Shown: positions 23,888 through 56,900 of the stretch, one piece after another
Layout: every line of letters begins with the position of its first letter
How positions within the stretch are numbered: the stretch's first letter is position 1
DNA from: Holacanthus passer
Lineage: Eukaryota > Chordata > Actinopteri > Pomacanthidae
Assembly (NCBI GenBank): GCA_025331565.1
Contig: JAFREQ010000035.1
Coordinates: 5,022,001-5,086,000 of the forward strand
DNA: 64,000 nucleotides
Reading direction: 5' to 3'
Program-made: the position numbers and the translations under genes
Notes under the pieces: model-generated
Database searches by the model: none
The model's input: only the letters and a program-made list of their open reading frames with translations
Told to the model about the DNA's origin: nothing

Positions 23888-24610
23888 TTTGGAGTCGATC
23901 TGGAGAGGAACATAACACCAGTGGACTACGGGGGAAACATTTTGTATTAGTAACTCCCATTTCCTCTCTTAGCTGCTCATGTTTAGGGCTGAATGGGAGT
24001 TTTACTCAGAATGGTATGACTGGCAAGCACCTTGAAATCGTAGCTTTTGTCACATAGTCAAACCAATGACAAAATAACCCAGTGAAACTGTTTGATCAAA
24101 ATAGTGGTGAAACTAAACTCAGTGAAATCAGTGAACTTATTGTGCACATCCACTTACTCAAATGTAGCTTGAAGTACAGTATACGGGATATTATGGGACA
24201 TTTGTTGCCCTTAAAAGAAAGCTCTTTGTTAGAGTCATAATGTCAGTTCATAAAAAGCTTTCAGTAAAGACACCTTGTATCAGCAATGCAGATACACTTT
24301 TTAGTTTCAGTTTTATAAAGGCTTACATCCGCTTTTACTGTAAGACATACATCCATTTTTTTCTTTTACGGAGTTCATTATCTTTCTCAAGATCAAATCT
24401 TTGTGTGCAGTATGTTCTTTTAAAGTCACAGGATATTTACTTTGCAAAATTAAAGATATTTCTTTAGTTTACTGTTCAGTTATCCAGGCTAAGCTTGGGA
24501 AAGCACACTGCATGTGGTTCTATGTAGGATTTTAAGAAATATTGTACAGTGAAAGCATGTAATGTTGTGAATTACTGTATTAAAATGTTTCATATTTTTC
24601 AAAAGAAAAA
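23888..24610 (+). other. 3' UTR of the Ly6 gene (inferred)
   Basis: AT-rich sequence after the stop. ATTAAA at 24579-24584 is a plausible poly(A) signal, giving a 3' UTR of about 700 nt. The end point is not certain. Confidence 0.35.
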
Positions 24611-25800
24611 ATGCTTTAAAGTCTGTTTGTTTTATTACAAGACACACCATGAATGTCATATACTACCCACAATAAGAGCAATCTAAAATGACTTTACAAA
24701 AATAGAACAAACATAATTGGCTGATATAGCATGGTCATATAAGGTAAGCTAATATTCACCAGTAGACATTTATATAATTACATTGTATACACAACATGCT
24801 GTGTATTAGTCCACACCAGACTATAAAATCTGTGTGGGAGTGGCAGCGCCACTGAAGCAGAAACTTCATCTTCCACAATAACATTTAGGTAGAATTGTCC
24901 AGCACCAAAAGTTGAATAAACAGCTCATAGCCCCACTTTCCTTATGCTGATTATTTACATGTGACAAGTGCGCAGACTAATTCTCTCTGAATACAAAAGA
25001 TATTTTTCTAATTAATTCATTAATAGATTTGAACCTCGCTTCAAATGTCCAGGCCATGCACATGTAAAATAAACCAACCAAAGACCAATGCAATGAAAAA
25101 AAAACAAAACGTAATGTATGGAGCCATATCTCACTGGAACTGTCATGATGCTTTATATATCAATGAGCTACAGAAAAAATACACGCCTGCAAAATTGGTT
25201 TTCTTTCATTTCTTTGCAATATGGATGTTCAAATGAACAGAGATAGTTATTTTACGTTACCTATACATCCTTTACACTTGCACTATTTACCTTTACAAAT
25301 TGTGCTATTTTAATGTTTCTATCGCCCATGTGTTCTTTGATGCAACTTTTAAATCAGATGCAATGGTGATGTTGCAACTATATTTTTACAGCATGTAGAG
25401 AAAATGTAATAATTTATTATTGTAAATATTTTCTTTAATGTGGATCCAAGGAAGAGTAGTTGTTGTTGAAGGAAAAGACTAATGGATCCAAGTGAACATT
25501 AATGATTTTTAGGCTATAAAATGATAATGAAATTGAAATTGGTCTATTAGGCTAAACCTCACATCCCTGAATCAGTCTGATAGGTCTTCTTTAATGGCAA
25601 AATGGATGTTGAAACAGCATCTTAAGTGCACCTGAACCCAGATCAATCAGGTGCAATCAAATCCCTGAAAATTCAATCTTACGTCTCATCATCTCTAAAT
25701 GATGCTTTCATAATCTGAAACAGTATTTAAGCGGTATACCAGTGCTGTATCCTTGAATACACCTGTGCAGGTGAGGTTGCCCTCTTCAAACAGTGCACAC
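24611..25800. other. Intergenic DNA between the Ly6 gene and RAB14
   Basis: AT-rich with no supported exon, RNA gene or recognisable element. It includes an A run near 25098-25106. The right part should contain the RAB14 promoter. Confidence 0.6.
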
Positions 25801-25864
25801 TATTGGTGCACACATGGCAAATCGCCGCATATGATGCTCTTTGTCCCAGAAGCCCATTGTACAC

Positions 25865-25987
25865 AGCGGAGGAAACCCTGTGCCATGAGCAGCCATCTTG
25901 GATAAACAGATCATACTTGAGCCAGGATAACCTGCATTCCTCTTCTGAACAGCTCAAGAACACAAAGCTCAAAAGGCTTAACTCCTG
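25865..25987 (+). other. rab14: Inferred 5' non-coding exon 1 of RAB14
   Basis: A strong donor, CTG|GTAAGG, sits at 25987/25988. Upstream are a YY1-like GCCATCTTGG (25892-25901), typical of sites just downstream of TATA-less starts, and an inverted CCAAT (attgg, near 25802). The coding start lies in a separate exon 5.8 kb downstream, so a leader exon must exist. This is the best candidate I can see, but the start is a guess. Confidence 0.35.
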
Positions 25988-26079
25988 GTAAGGACAGAAA
26001 AGGAGATATACTAGAACACACTCACACACACATACATAATGTCTGATAAACGTAGAGACGCTGATGTGTAAATTATGAA

Positions 26080-26990
26080 ACAGTTGGAACTGCTCAGCTA
26101 GCCTGTGTTAGCCAGGAGTCGGCTAATTGGCAAGCTAACGACGCTAGCTAACAGATGGCTAATGCTGGGTTGGTGTTTGTCGTTAGCTTCTAAGAATAGG
26201 AGATATTACAGGTTACACTGTTAGAGGATACTGTTGTAGGGTAGAAATGACTTGCTCTGTGATGACTAGACATGGCTTGACAAGCTAACTAAGCTACGTA
26301 TCTAGTGGTACCATAATCCAACCGCTGCATCTAGCTGGCAAACTAGCATGCCAAAGCTATCGCTAGCTGTCGTTAGTTTGATGTATGGTGGCTTTGGTGA
26401 AATGATCCAGAAGCCAAGTTAGTTTTCTAACCTACTTATACTAATATAAAGACTCGACTGTCTGTGTGCTGATAGAGACAACCGACTTACATGTTGTGAT
26501 TTATGCGATTTCTTCTTAAGATACATCCATAGCTGTCAGTAAGCAGGTAGCTAGCTAACGCGAATTTAGCTGTCAAAACAGCTAATCTAGGGCCGTGGTT
26601 CTTATCAGACACGATCATGTAGCTAACGTTACTAACTAAGTAAGGGCCAGGGTTTTATGTCCTCTTCTAGTTAGTAACATTGCTTGTTTTCTGTGTGCTA
26701 ACTAAGAGCAGAGAAACACCCGGATCGACGCTGTCACTTTGCCGGTTGTTAAGCTAAGCTAGGCACCATTGTCAGGGAACAGGCATGACGATACTGTGTC
26801 ATATTAAAGAGTGATCAGACACTCCAATAACATAAGTGTTTGTTTGGCTTTGTGTTTACAAATAGTCTATTCCTCTCCGAGTTCTTGTATTGAAACGATA
26901 CTCTGGTTATTTGTAGTGCAGCCTTACACATAAGATCTTATAATTCCTTAGCCAACAGTGTGGTTAGCCACCTCTTTAACTTTCCTCAAA
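26080..26990. repeat. TAGC/GCTA-rich motif cluster, RAB14 intron 1
   Basis: About twenty occurrences of gctaa, ttagc or gctagc words lie within roughly 900 bp, scattered and in both orientations (for example 26150-26165, 26548-26565, 26620-26640, 26750-26765). They are not arranged as a tandem repeat. The stretch follows the presumed RAB14 promoter directly. Confidence 0.55.
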
Positions 26991-29900
26991 CAAGAGATGT
27001 GGGTAATTTAAAAACAAACAAAGTAGACCCGTTATGTCTTAAATGTAGATACATGTGCCTTTATCTAACACAAAATGCTGCATCATTTCTGTTTCTTGTG
27101 CACTCTCTCTACTATCAGGCTTCATCTGAAACCTGAACAACAACATTACTTATTATTTAGTATTGATGTTCTGTAATCATATAAATTAAGTCAATCTTAA
27201 ATTTGATTTGTATGCATTGTGATAGCGCATCTGCCACGCCTGTAAAGGGCAGCGATGATCTCATTATATTGTTTTTAAGGCTTGAAAGGAGTCATATGAT
27301 TTGAATGGTGGGCCTGGACATCATGGGGGCACTGTGCCTATATATGTGTCATGATTTCCTGATAACCCAATAACTTGAGTTGCCCATAAGTCGTGCATCC
27401 TCTCTTCTATGGGAAGTGGGTGGAGGAAAAGGCAGTGACTGTATTTTTCTGGAGAAAGATTCAGTATGTTAAAGAATAACAGAAAAATGCTGAGGCTGCA
27501 GTCTGGTCACATGATCTTGACTCGCCTTCTCCTTGATGGGCACTCATGGGGTTTTCCTTCTGTGTAATGAGTGGAAAAAAACTGAAAAAGGGGGATTGGG
27601 TATCAAACTGAGACACATTTTGTTTTCACTCTAACCTCCCACATAGCTCTACCTTCCAGAGCACTGCAAGCCATCACATTCAGTATAGAGATCCCACATG
27701 AGGGTCATGTGACTGGAGGCTGCCTGGAAAAAGGCCCTCAAATGTTACTCTAGGATTTTAAAGTATTGCAAGGCTGTACCTGTGTGACTTTCTGTTTCAC
27801 TTTGAAACCTGTTCAGTAGAACAATTTACTTCCTTCACTCACGCCTTTACTCCTTCAATCAGAATGTATGGAAGTCATTGCCAGACTTAACCAAAACATC
27901 TGATTTAGAATTAATGCATTAAGTGTGGGTGGGGAAAAGTATAGTTGTGTTGAAATCAGCACATGGATTTGTAGTGTAAACAAACTTGTGATAGCAAGTG
28001 TACTGTGCTCACAAAATAGTAGTAGTGTATGATGATCACAAGTTCATACAGACTGCTTTTCACCTCACTTAGTTAGATGGTGGTAGCCTGAGTATTACCA
28101 AATGTCAGGTCAAGTTGCAGAGTTTGTGGGGGATTGTGAGTGTGAGCCAAGTCTTTTCTGGGGCCACCAACAAAAACACCGTCACAGCCTGCTCTGATAT
28201 CTCTGCCAGTTGTTTACATAGTTTCAAATAATAACATTAAGCATATTTTTCCTCAGGTAGGAAATACTGAAACATACTTTTGTGTTGTCTTGGTTATGTA
28301 ATTTTATTTTCTATTAATATTTATTTATGTAAATAAGTATACTCTTCTGTTGCTGTGTTTTCAGGCATCAGATTTTTAGTGCTCTCCTCAAAGGGTTGTA
28401 GCTGGTGTCAATTTGAGTGTCAGCCTGTGCCAACATGAGGGCATCTGACCATTTTTATTAAGGCAAAGGTTTTGGTGACACCTTGACCTGAATTAACCTG
28501 AACTAAGTAGCCCTGCAGGCCTTTTTCATTTCCTTTCTATCAAATTAGTGTCTCCCATCTCTATATTTCACCCACTTACTCCATGTTCTTATGCTACTGA
28601 AAGTCTACTGTTTTTATCAGCCTCTTTTTTCAACCCTCTTTCTAAAGTTCTTTTCTTTTTACTCTCTTGCTCTATTTTCATTGCATCTGTCTTATTCCCA
28701 AATCACACCCTATCTGCATTTCTTCTGGTCTTGTCAGCATTAATCTGGGCAGTTAATTGTGGTCACTAAACTGCAGATGCAGAAGTATGAGCTCTGATGT
28801 GGCACAGTGATTTCAGTTTCCAGGAACTGCTTTAATGGCAGCACAGTTTTCACTGAGCTGCACATCAGAGAAAAGCACTGGTTTAAGGTAGACTATCCCT
28901 GCCAGGACATAGAGACCATCAGACAGCTGAATGATTATGCTCCTGATTGTTAAGCCTGAATTATTTACAGCAGTTACACTGTACAGCAGCACCTTGATAC
29001 AGAATTATGAAGCAGCGTTTATACAGCACAACAACAAAATGGTTTGATGTGAGCAGATGGCATTGCAAAGTGAATCTTATGGTTCATGAGAAAAACTGCC
29101 TGCTTTCTAAAGCGGCTCCACTGATGTCATACATGACCCGATCATTTATTCATGAACAAATCTGCACATTCAGAAAAAGCATCTCCCTTTGGCTGTTCAT
29201 CCAGTGTAAAGGTGTGAATGCTTTTTTTGAATTACTAGTAGTGGTGATTTCGTGCGGTAAATCTGAAGGCTTTCCCCTCCATGCTTTGTCTATGTGCTGT
29301 GTGTGGAGTGTGAACAATGAAGCATCACTGGGTCTCAGATAGGTGTCAATGCTATTTTTAGCCTAGCTCTGCCTATGAAGCTGGAGGTGTTCTTGTGTAC
29401 ATGCAAGCGCCATCCTGTTTACTTGTAGACAGACTGTGTCCAGTGCCATTAAAATTAGCCAGTGTCACTGTTGTGCTCTATCATTATGAGAAGAGACAGG
29501 CAGTTAAAGCAGCAGAGAAATCCTGGCTTACTGACCACAGAGGAGCTTTCTTCACCCCATGTGTTAAAAATGATCCATTACCTCACTTGTATACATGCCT
29601 AACTTAGCTTATTGTAACTATGAATATTGCCTCTGAAGTGTGGGTAGAGCAAGCAAATGCACAGCATCCAGTATATTTATAATGAATTTTAATAATGTGG
29701 CTGGTGTTGCTAGTCAATGTCAGTCACTCTTCTTACCTCAGTGCTGCTGAGATATCAGTCTTTGTAATCAACATGGCTCCATTTTTGTCAGGAGTAGTAT
29801 CATCACCTTGACCCTGGTGAACTATCCACTGTAGGAAACACCCTTCAGGGTCTCTAAGCTTTGTCTTCTGATATATTTGTAATACTCTAATGTGAAACGT

Positions 29901-30399
29901 GCAAACTTCAGGTTCACTGATAGCTCAAACAATGTGGCATCGCAATGCATGAGTTGGTTTGTACTAAGTCAGGGATTAGTTTCATTACTTTTGTCATAAT
30001 ATAAGTAATATGAAGGGGTAAGGAATTATTAAAGGCTAACTGTCCTTACAGTTTTTATCCAAACAGTTTTTGATTAGTTATGGATTGTACACTGATAGAA
30101 AGGATTCAGTAGAGCATTTGTTTTCATGTACGTTTGCTGAGGAGTACGATAAGTTTGTAGGCGAAGAGACTGATTGACACAAGTGGGAAAGATACGTTTA
30201 CATTTTAAAGACTTCATGTCAAGCAGTTTGTCATTGATCAACACACTATTAGAAGTACATAGCTATGGCTGTTTTTTTTTTTCCCCCATTATCTGTTTAT
30301 GTAAGAAGAAATGTGAAGCATGTGGGATGAGCAGTCATATCACCTCCTAGTTGACCAACCAAATGTCTTTAAGTAAAATTCAAACTGTGTTAAACATCT

Positions 30400-31065
30400 C
30401 ACTAGCAGGAGTGATCATGTTAGCGGGAGACCTGAACAATATATTTAGCTTTGATAGCTCAATGAAAAGGTGCAATGAACTGTTAATGAACTGCAGGATA
30501 TAAGGAGAACTTTACATCTTATTATAATAGATTACACATTCACACCCTCAAAATGCTTATAGTAGAGTAGATTACTTATTTCTATCTAAGACAGGCCTGG
30601 ATTGGGTACGATCAAGTAAAATTAATATTATGATATTTGTTCATGCAATTTGTTACATGCATGTCCCCAAAACAAGGAAATCTTTCATGGCTACTGAAGA
30701 AGACAAAAGACATAATGATTTACTTATGCAAACCAATGTTGATGGGCTGGACCCTCAGGACAGGCCAGAAATAGGTTTAATTTGGGACACATTCAAGGCA
30801 TAACTAATAGGAGTAATGTAAGGGTTTGCAGCAAAAAGGAAAGCAGGCTCTGATAATGAAATAACATAAAGGAACACAGTAAAGAAAATTAACGACTTTA
30901 GACGCAACTGTAGCAAACACACTTATTATAAACCATAACTCAATACTTTCATGGCAGGAACTTAAAAATAAAATAAACTAAAAAACATAGCATTTTTTTT
31001 AGTATGTGCAATTGAAAAAGTGGATAACTGACCTCAGAAATAGAGCATTATCTTAATAGCTGTTG
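30400..31065 (+). mobile_element. Dead L1-type LINE ORF2 fragment, RAB14 intron 1
   Basis: In translation this reads ...LAGDLNNIF-SFDSSMKR..., then a degraded 'DIWRTLH..yTF' equivalent, then SRVDYLFLS, then EIGLIWDTFKA. These pieces occur in the order of the L1/Tx1 apurinic endonuclease and the linker before the reverse transcriptase. Many stops and frameshifts are present, so it is inactive. The ends are approximate. Confidence 0.6.
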
Positions 31066-31826
31066 CATCATAGGAATTTAGGAAGTGAATTATCTCATGA
31101 TCATGAGAAACAGGAAGAGAAGTTATTTATAGTTTTAATCAAGGTCATACTTGCTGATATTGATGAGCACCATATTTCTTATTGGGTAATTTAAAATTGC
31201 GTAATACAGTAATTCCTCACATGATGTGACTGGATTATTTACACAGTGTATAAATTTTGATGTGTTAATTCACATTTTATGGAGGTGTACTGTTTCTGTG
31301 GCTGTACTTTAGTGTGCATTTTGAAGGATCTGGCCTTGCTTGGCCTCAAATTTTGCTCTGATAGGATTATGGCTTATTATGGCAATAACACTCTCCCTTA
31401 CACCAATTTAAATCCAGGTGTGTACAGTACTTTTAATTTGAATCCAGACATGCTCAAATTCGTTGTTTTGCACCTTATCTAGTATAGTCTTTTTTTGTGA
31501 CTTGTATTAAAACTGATAAGACATTTGTGTATAAACTCATGTGTATTTTAATAATGTGGAGAGAGAACATTAGTTAAACCAGCATAAATCATTCAGTGAC
31601 CCAGCATGCAGAATGAATGTGGTCAGTGTTGAGTTTTAGTGCTACAGGAGACTGTTGTCATTGTATGTAAGATAAAAGAATGATTTTTTTTTCTTAAAAT
31701 AATTGTAATCTACAAATAATTACATTTCCTGCTTGCATGACTTGAAAATCTTTAATTAGGAACACAGCAAATTACTCTTACTGACAGATTATTTCTTTCC
31801 CGTCTTTTCTCTTTTTCAGAGCCACA

Positions 31827-37643
<5,817 letters not shown>

Positions 37644-37671
37644 TGACCAAGCAAACCCCCTTCATCCTCCC

Positions 37672-37674
<3 letters not shown>

Positions 37675-37711
<37 letters not shown>
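37675..37711. repeat. (CT)n microsatellite at the start of the RAB14 3' UTR
   Basis: About 18 CT units beginning 32 nt after the stop codon. As RNA this is a long polypyrimidine tract. Confidence 0.9.
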
Positions 37712-37714
<3 letters not shown>

Positions 37715-37900
37715 CTGTCCTGTCTGCCCTCCCTCAACCATCCCCCCTCTCCATTCATTCCTCCACCTCCATACGTCCATCTACCCACCTCCTTCACTGC
37801 ACCAGGAGCTGCATGAGAGCAGGGCTGCGGAGGGATGGAACGGGGGACGAATATCGACTTGGGCCAGACTGAGCTGGGCTGTGTGGACTACATCTTTCCC

Positions 37901-37941
37901 CTCCTCCTCCTCCTCCTCCTCCTCCCTCCCTCCCTCCCTGC
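37901..37941. repeat. (TCC)n / (TCCC)n tract in the RAB14 3' UTR
   Basis: About seven TCC units followed by tccc units, all pyrimidine. Confidence 0.85.
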
Positions 37942-40021
37942 CTGTCTGTCTCCCTTTGTTGCCGTCTCACTCACCCTCTTTAAACTCTGTCAGCGTGTTG
38001 TCGTCCCATAACTCTCCTCTTTCGCTCCCCTCCACTCTTCGTGCACCATTCAGTGTAGTTCCCCCCGGTCATAGAATCGTAGACGCCACCACACATTACA
38101 CGGGTTACTGACACTTTAGATAGATGTAATGTTCATACGATAACGATAAACCGAGACTGTTTTTTTATGTTTGGTTTTATAGCTATATATGACATGTAAA
38201 CACTGCATTAAGTTTCATCCATCTCTTATCAGTTCTGTATGAATCACATCGAAATTATGTTCTCAAACTCCTGATGCCTATCCTGCATGGTTTTCCAATC
38301 CAGCATTTTTCATCAAGACATGCAGGTGCGATATCTCACTCACGGTTAATTATTGTGGGATTGGACAGCAAAGGCGATGAAGTAGTGTATCATGCAGCCA
38401 CACAGGTAGACTCTAGAGTGTGGCGTCAAAGAATGTGCAGCCGAATGAGCTGGATTCAAACCTGCTTTGTGGCTTTTAATTCTGTTTCTGCCGTTCGGCA
38501 CGAAACAAGTTCCTTTGCCCGATGTGGCAACACTGATTCTCTCAGGAGAGAGAGGGGGAAATCATTTAGAAAACTAGGAATTACCCACAAATTCCTTGCG
38601 GGTGATTCCTCAGTTTCTCCTGAGATATCACTGGAAGGAATATTGGGTGTTTTCCAGCTTGTCTGTGTGTGTGTTTGTGAGTGTCTGTGTGTTAAGAAGT
38701 TGGATGGGAGTTTCTTTGGACTAAGTTAAAATGACACTTTAACAAAAAACAAAAAAACAAAACATGGCATTTCTGTTTTTGATGGAAAGATTCATTCACG
38801 TCTGTTTCTTTGCACCAGCTCTCCCTCTCCTCACCCATCTGACCCCCAAAAACTTCTCCCCAAGGTCATATCAACAGATTCTGTCTTTACCAGCATTTTC
38901 TTTGTCATTGTTTGTTGCCTTATTATAATTAATGTTATTACTCTTTAATCTTTGTTGTTTTGCTGCACTTGCTCTTCACACTGCTGTCAGATTCACCCCG
39001 ATTCAATAAATTGACTCTTTTAGAATAGTTATCGCATTTTACTGGAGAATAACAGAAGCGTACGAGCGGTGGCTCACGTGGTCAAAGTATCTATCAGCAG
39101 CACGGTCTTAAGCCCACATCTTGACTATTCAGAGGTAAAAACAAACTGTCAACACTCCTTTATCTCAAGTGCTGCACTGAAGAGCGGATCTGTTGTTCAT
39201 TTGGGCAGTTGTTCCTCTGCCTTGTATAATACAACACCAAGCAGCATGCCCCCCCCCCTCCTCCTCAAAACACAGTGAAATTGTCAAAATCCAATTATGC
39301 TTTTTTGTCCCCCAAGTACAATTTTTCTGTACCATAGAGTGATTCCCTGATTGGACAGCTGTATATATTGCTTCTTAACTATTGGTGATGACCTTGCTAC
39401 TTGGGATTTAGAAATTTATTTGCTGGCTCTGCCAAGATATGTACAGTTGATGTGCTAGTGGGTTGCCTGTAATTCATGCTTGGGAAATTCTGTAACATAG
39501 TTTCTATTAATAAATGTATGTAAAGGACAGACATCTAGACACACACACCCCCCCAACCACCCCATCTGCACTCTGCTGAACCTGTCGATTGGTTGAGGGG
39601 AGAGGAAGTGGATTGAGATGATGTGCAAACTAGTATTTATGTCTGCAAACTTCGATTCCTCTCATTTCCGTATGGAGTGGAGAATGGGGCACTTTTATGT
39701 TTATATTCTGTTTTTCTTTTTCCACCCCATCATCGCTCCTCCACATGGGAGGGGCCTGCGTCGCTGTCTTAACTTTTGGGGAGTGGGGATTGGTTTGTTA
39801 TTGTGGGAAGTTGGTGGGCTGGGTCTTCTTTTTTCCTGTGTCCCACCTCTTTGCAGTCTGAGTGACCACTTCCTGCTTTTGTCTGTCCACAAGTACAAAA
39901 AAAAAGTACATATGTATAAATTTTTAAGGAGCTGTGCTAACATTTAAATGCGTTCTTGAGTGTATATGATTTTAAAATGTTGACATTTTGATTTTAATGA
40001 CAAAATACTCTAGACAGAAAA

Positions 40022-40027
40022 AATAAA
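40022..40027 (+). terminator. rab14: RAB14 distal poly(A) signal AATAAA
   Basis: Canonical hexamer with a GU/U-rich stretch 20-45 nt downstream. Cleavage is expected near 40045. Confidence 0.6.
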
Positions 40028-40157
40028 TTATACATAACCTGTTGCTGTGTCTGTATTTTCATCTACAGCTTTAACAATCTGAAGTGTTGCTCAGGTTTAA
40101 TAATTACTATGTTTTTAATGAAGAAAAAGCACTGGACTCAGTAATGTATTTCAAGTA

Positions 40158-41931
40158 GCACAACTGCTTTGTATTTTATTGCAACAAAAATTGCACCAAG
40201 GCTAGAGGGAGAGAAACAAATAGGAAAAAGAAAACATATTTACAAAGGAAAGCAAAGTTTGTTTACAAAATTGGTGAGGAGGCTTAGACACAAAAGTAGA
40301 GTAGTGGTATGTTTGGTAAAGGGGAGGAATAATTAATTTTTTTTTTAAAAAGCCAACATTGACAGTACCATGTTGAAGTCAAGGCAGCTTGCGGTTGACC
40401 TGTGTCCTCAGGCGTCGCAGTCAGACAGGGCACATGGGGTGAGACGACTACAGCACAAATACTGAAAATGTCCAAGAGTTGCAGACGAGCATAAAGGAAC
40501 GTATGATGTTAGAGTGGAATTTTGTGGGTTCTTTTAGTCTATAATAGTCAGCTTCTCACTTATACATTATTTTGTAAAACAGCAAGTGACAAATCCATAA
40601 ACATTTCAGTCCAGTGTTTCCCCCAGGATATATATATATTTTTATTCTGGGGTGGAAAGGCCTCTGAAACAGCATTTAGACCACGTTACATAAACCCTCC
40701 ATCAAAGCTAATTCTTTCAGGCAAAGAGGCCCTTCAGTGATCGGAACACTGTTTCAGTCTGTGATCCTCTTTACAGATAAAACAGCGTGCTGCTGCAAGG
40801 CCGAGCTGCTACTGATGGCTTTTGTGACTGGCATGTAGAGAAAGTTGAATCAAACTTGTACTTTTTAAAAATAAAAAAAAAAAGGTCCAGTCTGAGGACA
40901 ACATAAACAACAGTCAGATCCACTGAGTTGCAGATCGTGCACCCTGGTCCCTCTCCAGAATGAACTGGAGACAAAGGTTTTTGGTATGGCAATCAAACAT
41001 TTAAATCCAATAAACAAAATCAACAAAGCTACTCCAAACCACATTTTTGCACTTGTAAAGTGGCAAATCTTAAACAGCTCTGCCGATCGTGTTTAAGGCA
41101 CTATTTGTTTCCAAAGTGTGCAGTGAAGCAAAAAGGTGAAGGCCAGAGGCTCATTCTGCCTCATTTGCTTGCTCCCATTATTATCTTATGGCACATGGTT
41201 GCAAATACTGCAAAAAGCATTCATACAGAACAAACACTGACACGTTTTCATCACTTGGCACACGACCAATCACTGATGGCAAGGTAACAAAACAATGGAA
41301 AATGTTAGGATGTGTTGGACAGAGGCATCAGGTTATGAACACTGATTCCAGACGCTCCCTAATTCTTACAGGTGAACATGAACACTGAACATGAAAATCA
41401 GTCGTTTAAGTGTTAGAAGGCATCCTAGGATAAGATGAGGTTAGGTGTTTTGTTTTTTTGCTCATTGTCATCGGCATCGATGGAAAATCAAACCCTTTAA
41501 CAGTGACGGAAAACAAATGTCAGGCTTTCTCTCTACTAGTGTCATTGATAAAGGGGAAAACAACTAGAATACGTAAGACATGATCATTTCAAAAATGATT
41601 GGTGAAAGGTCATGTTGATAAAGAATTGGCCCCTCGCCTCTCGTTAAGGCCCAAAGACACTATTCATTCATGGTTAAGGCTTTTCAATATTGCAAACTCT
41701 GACGACATCTACAGAAAGTTTCCTTTGATTCCATCCACAATAACCACAGGCTTAAGTGTTTGAGAGTGTACTGTAGTGTGAACCTACGCTCTGTTGCTGC
41801 ACTCCCGCAGGCTTTACCCTCAGATCTCCAACATGAGCTCAGAATGAACCACATGTGTATGTTCAGAAAAAAGGGTAGTGTAAGATAGTTCATATCAGTT
41901 TTATGTCTTGGTAGTTTAAGGTTTTGTGGCG
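40158..41931 (-). other. abl1: ABL1 3' UTR
   Basis: About 1.77 kb between the ABL1 stop and the AATAAA complement at 40175-40180, close in length to the mammalian ABL1 3' UTR. No other exon is seen in it. Confidence 0.55.
40175..40180 (-). terminator. abl1: ABL1 poly(A) signal AATAAA
   Basis: TTTATT on the plus strand. It lies about 150 bp from the RAB14 signal on the opposite strand, so the two genes converge tail to tail. Confidence 0.5.
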
Positions 41932-56338
<14,407 letters not shown>

Positions 56339-56900
56339 TTTCATTTGCTTTCTTTCCCTTCCCGCTGGAAAATGTTGCTGGTTCAAATGAGATGTCCCTC
56401 AAACGTTTCCCCTCTACATGTGTCCGACAGGAGAAAAATTCAAACACAAGGACAAAAACTGACAAAAGGAGAAACCGGACCGAGCCAAAATTGGTGTTAA
56501 AATAAACTGGTTTTCTCTTTCTCTGTCCTTTCAGTTCCTGTAAATCCTCTTTTTCTCCTCACTCCTTTCCGAAACAGAAAAAGCGGAGTCTGCTGTCCGG
56601 CAAAGTCTATCAACTTTCTCTTCTGAGCGGCTCCATGTTTTTTTCCCCTTATTTCCTTTTTTTCTTTTGGTTAGCTCCACTTTTGTGAGACACAACAACG
56701 ATCCAAAAGCGCAGGTTTGGTCCGAAAGCTCGCTAGACCTGTAGATGTGTCAGTTGAGTGGGCAGTAGGTCAGTCTGAGCGGTGCCATTCCTCTCTCCCT
56801 GTCCCCTGTGTGAGTGTGTATCTGAGGCACAGGGACTACTCGTGCTACAGCTGCCAACAAAGGGCCTCTTTCAGGATCAGCCTGCTGCACTCAATGACAT
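56339..56900 (-). promoter_or_regulatory. abl1: ABL1 1a 5' UTR and promoter region
   Basis: Sequence directly upstream of exon 1a, with purine/pyrimidine strand asymmetry (tttctctttctctgtcc near 56512, ttcctttttttcttttgg near 56655) and no obvious TATA box or dense CpG. The start site cannot be fixed from sequence. Confidence 0.35.

Larger units (their letters stand above)
37644..40045 (+). other. rab14: RAB14 3' UTR
   Basis: About 2.4 kb follows the stop with no further exon. It begins with a (CT)n array and a (TCC)n array. AATAAA occurs at about 39005, at about 39510 and at 40022-40027. The last is followed by GT/T-rich DNA (tgttgctgtgtctgtatttt), a good downstream element, so it is taken as the distal end. 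The earlier hexamers could give shorter isoforms. Confidence 0.6.

Noticed and set aside
28020..28095. Possible C/D-box snoRNA in RAB14 intron 1 (atgatga near 28027, ctga near 28088)
   Set aside because: There is no terminal stem, and the D' and guide regions are not convincing.
29007..29342. 111-codon plus-strand frame in RAB14 intron 1
   Set aside because: It has no domain, no flanking splice sites in phase and intron-like composition.
38274..38729. 151-codon open frame in the RAB14 3' UTR
   Set aside because: It has no motif, ends in a GT-repeat-encoded CVCVCE stretch and lies inside a well-supported 3' UTR.
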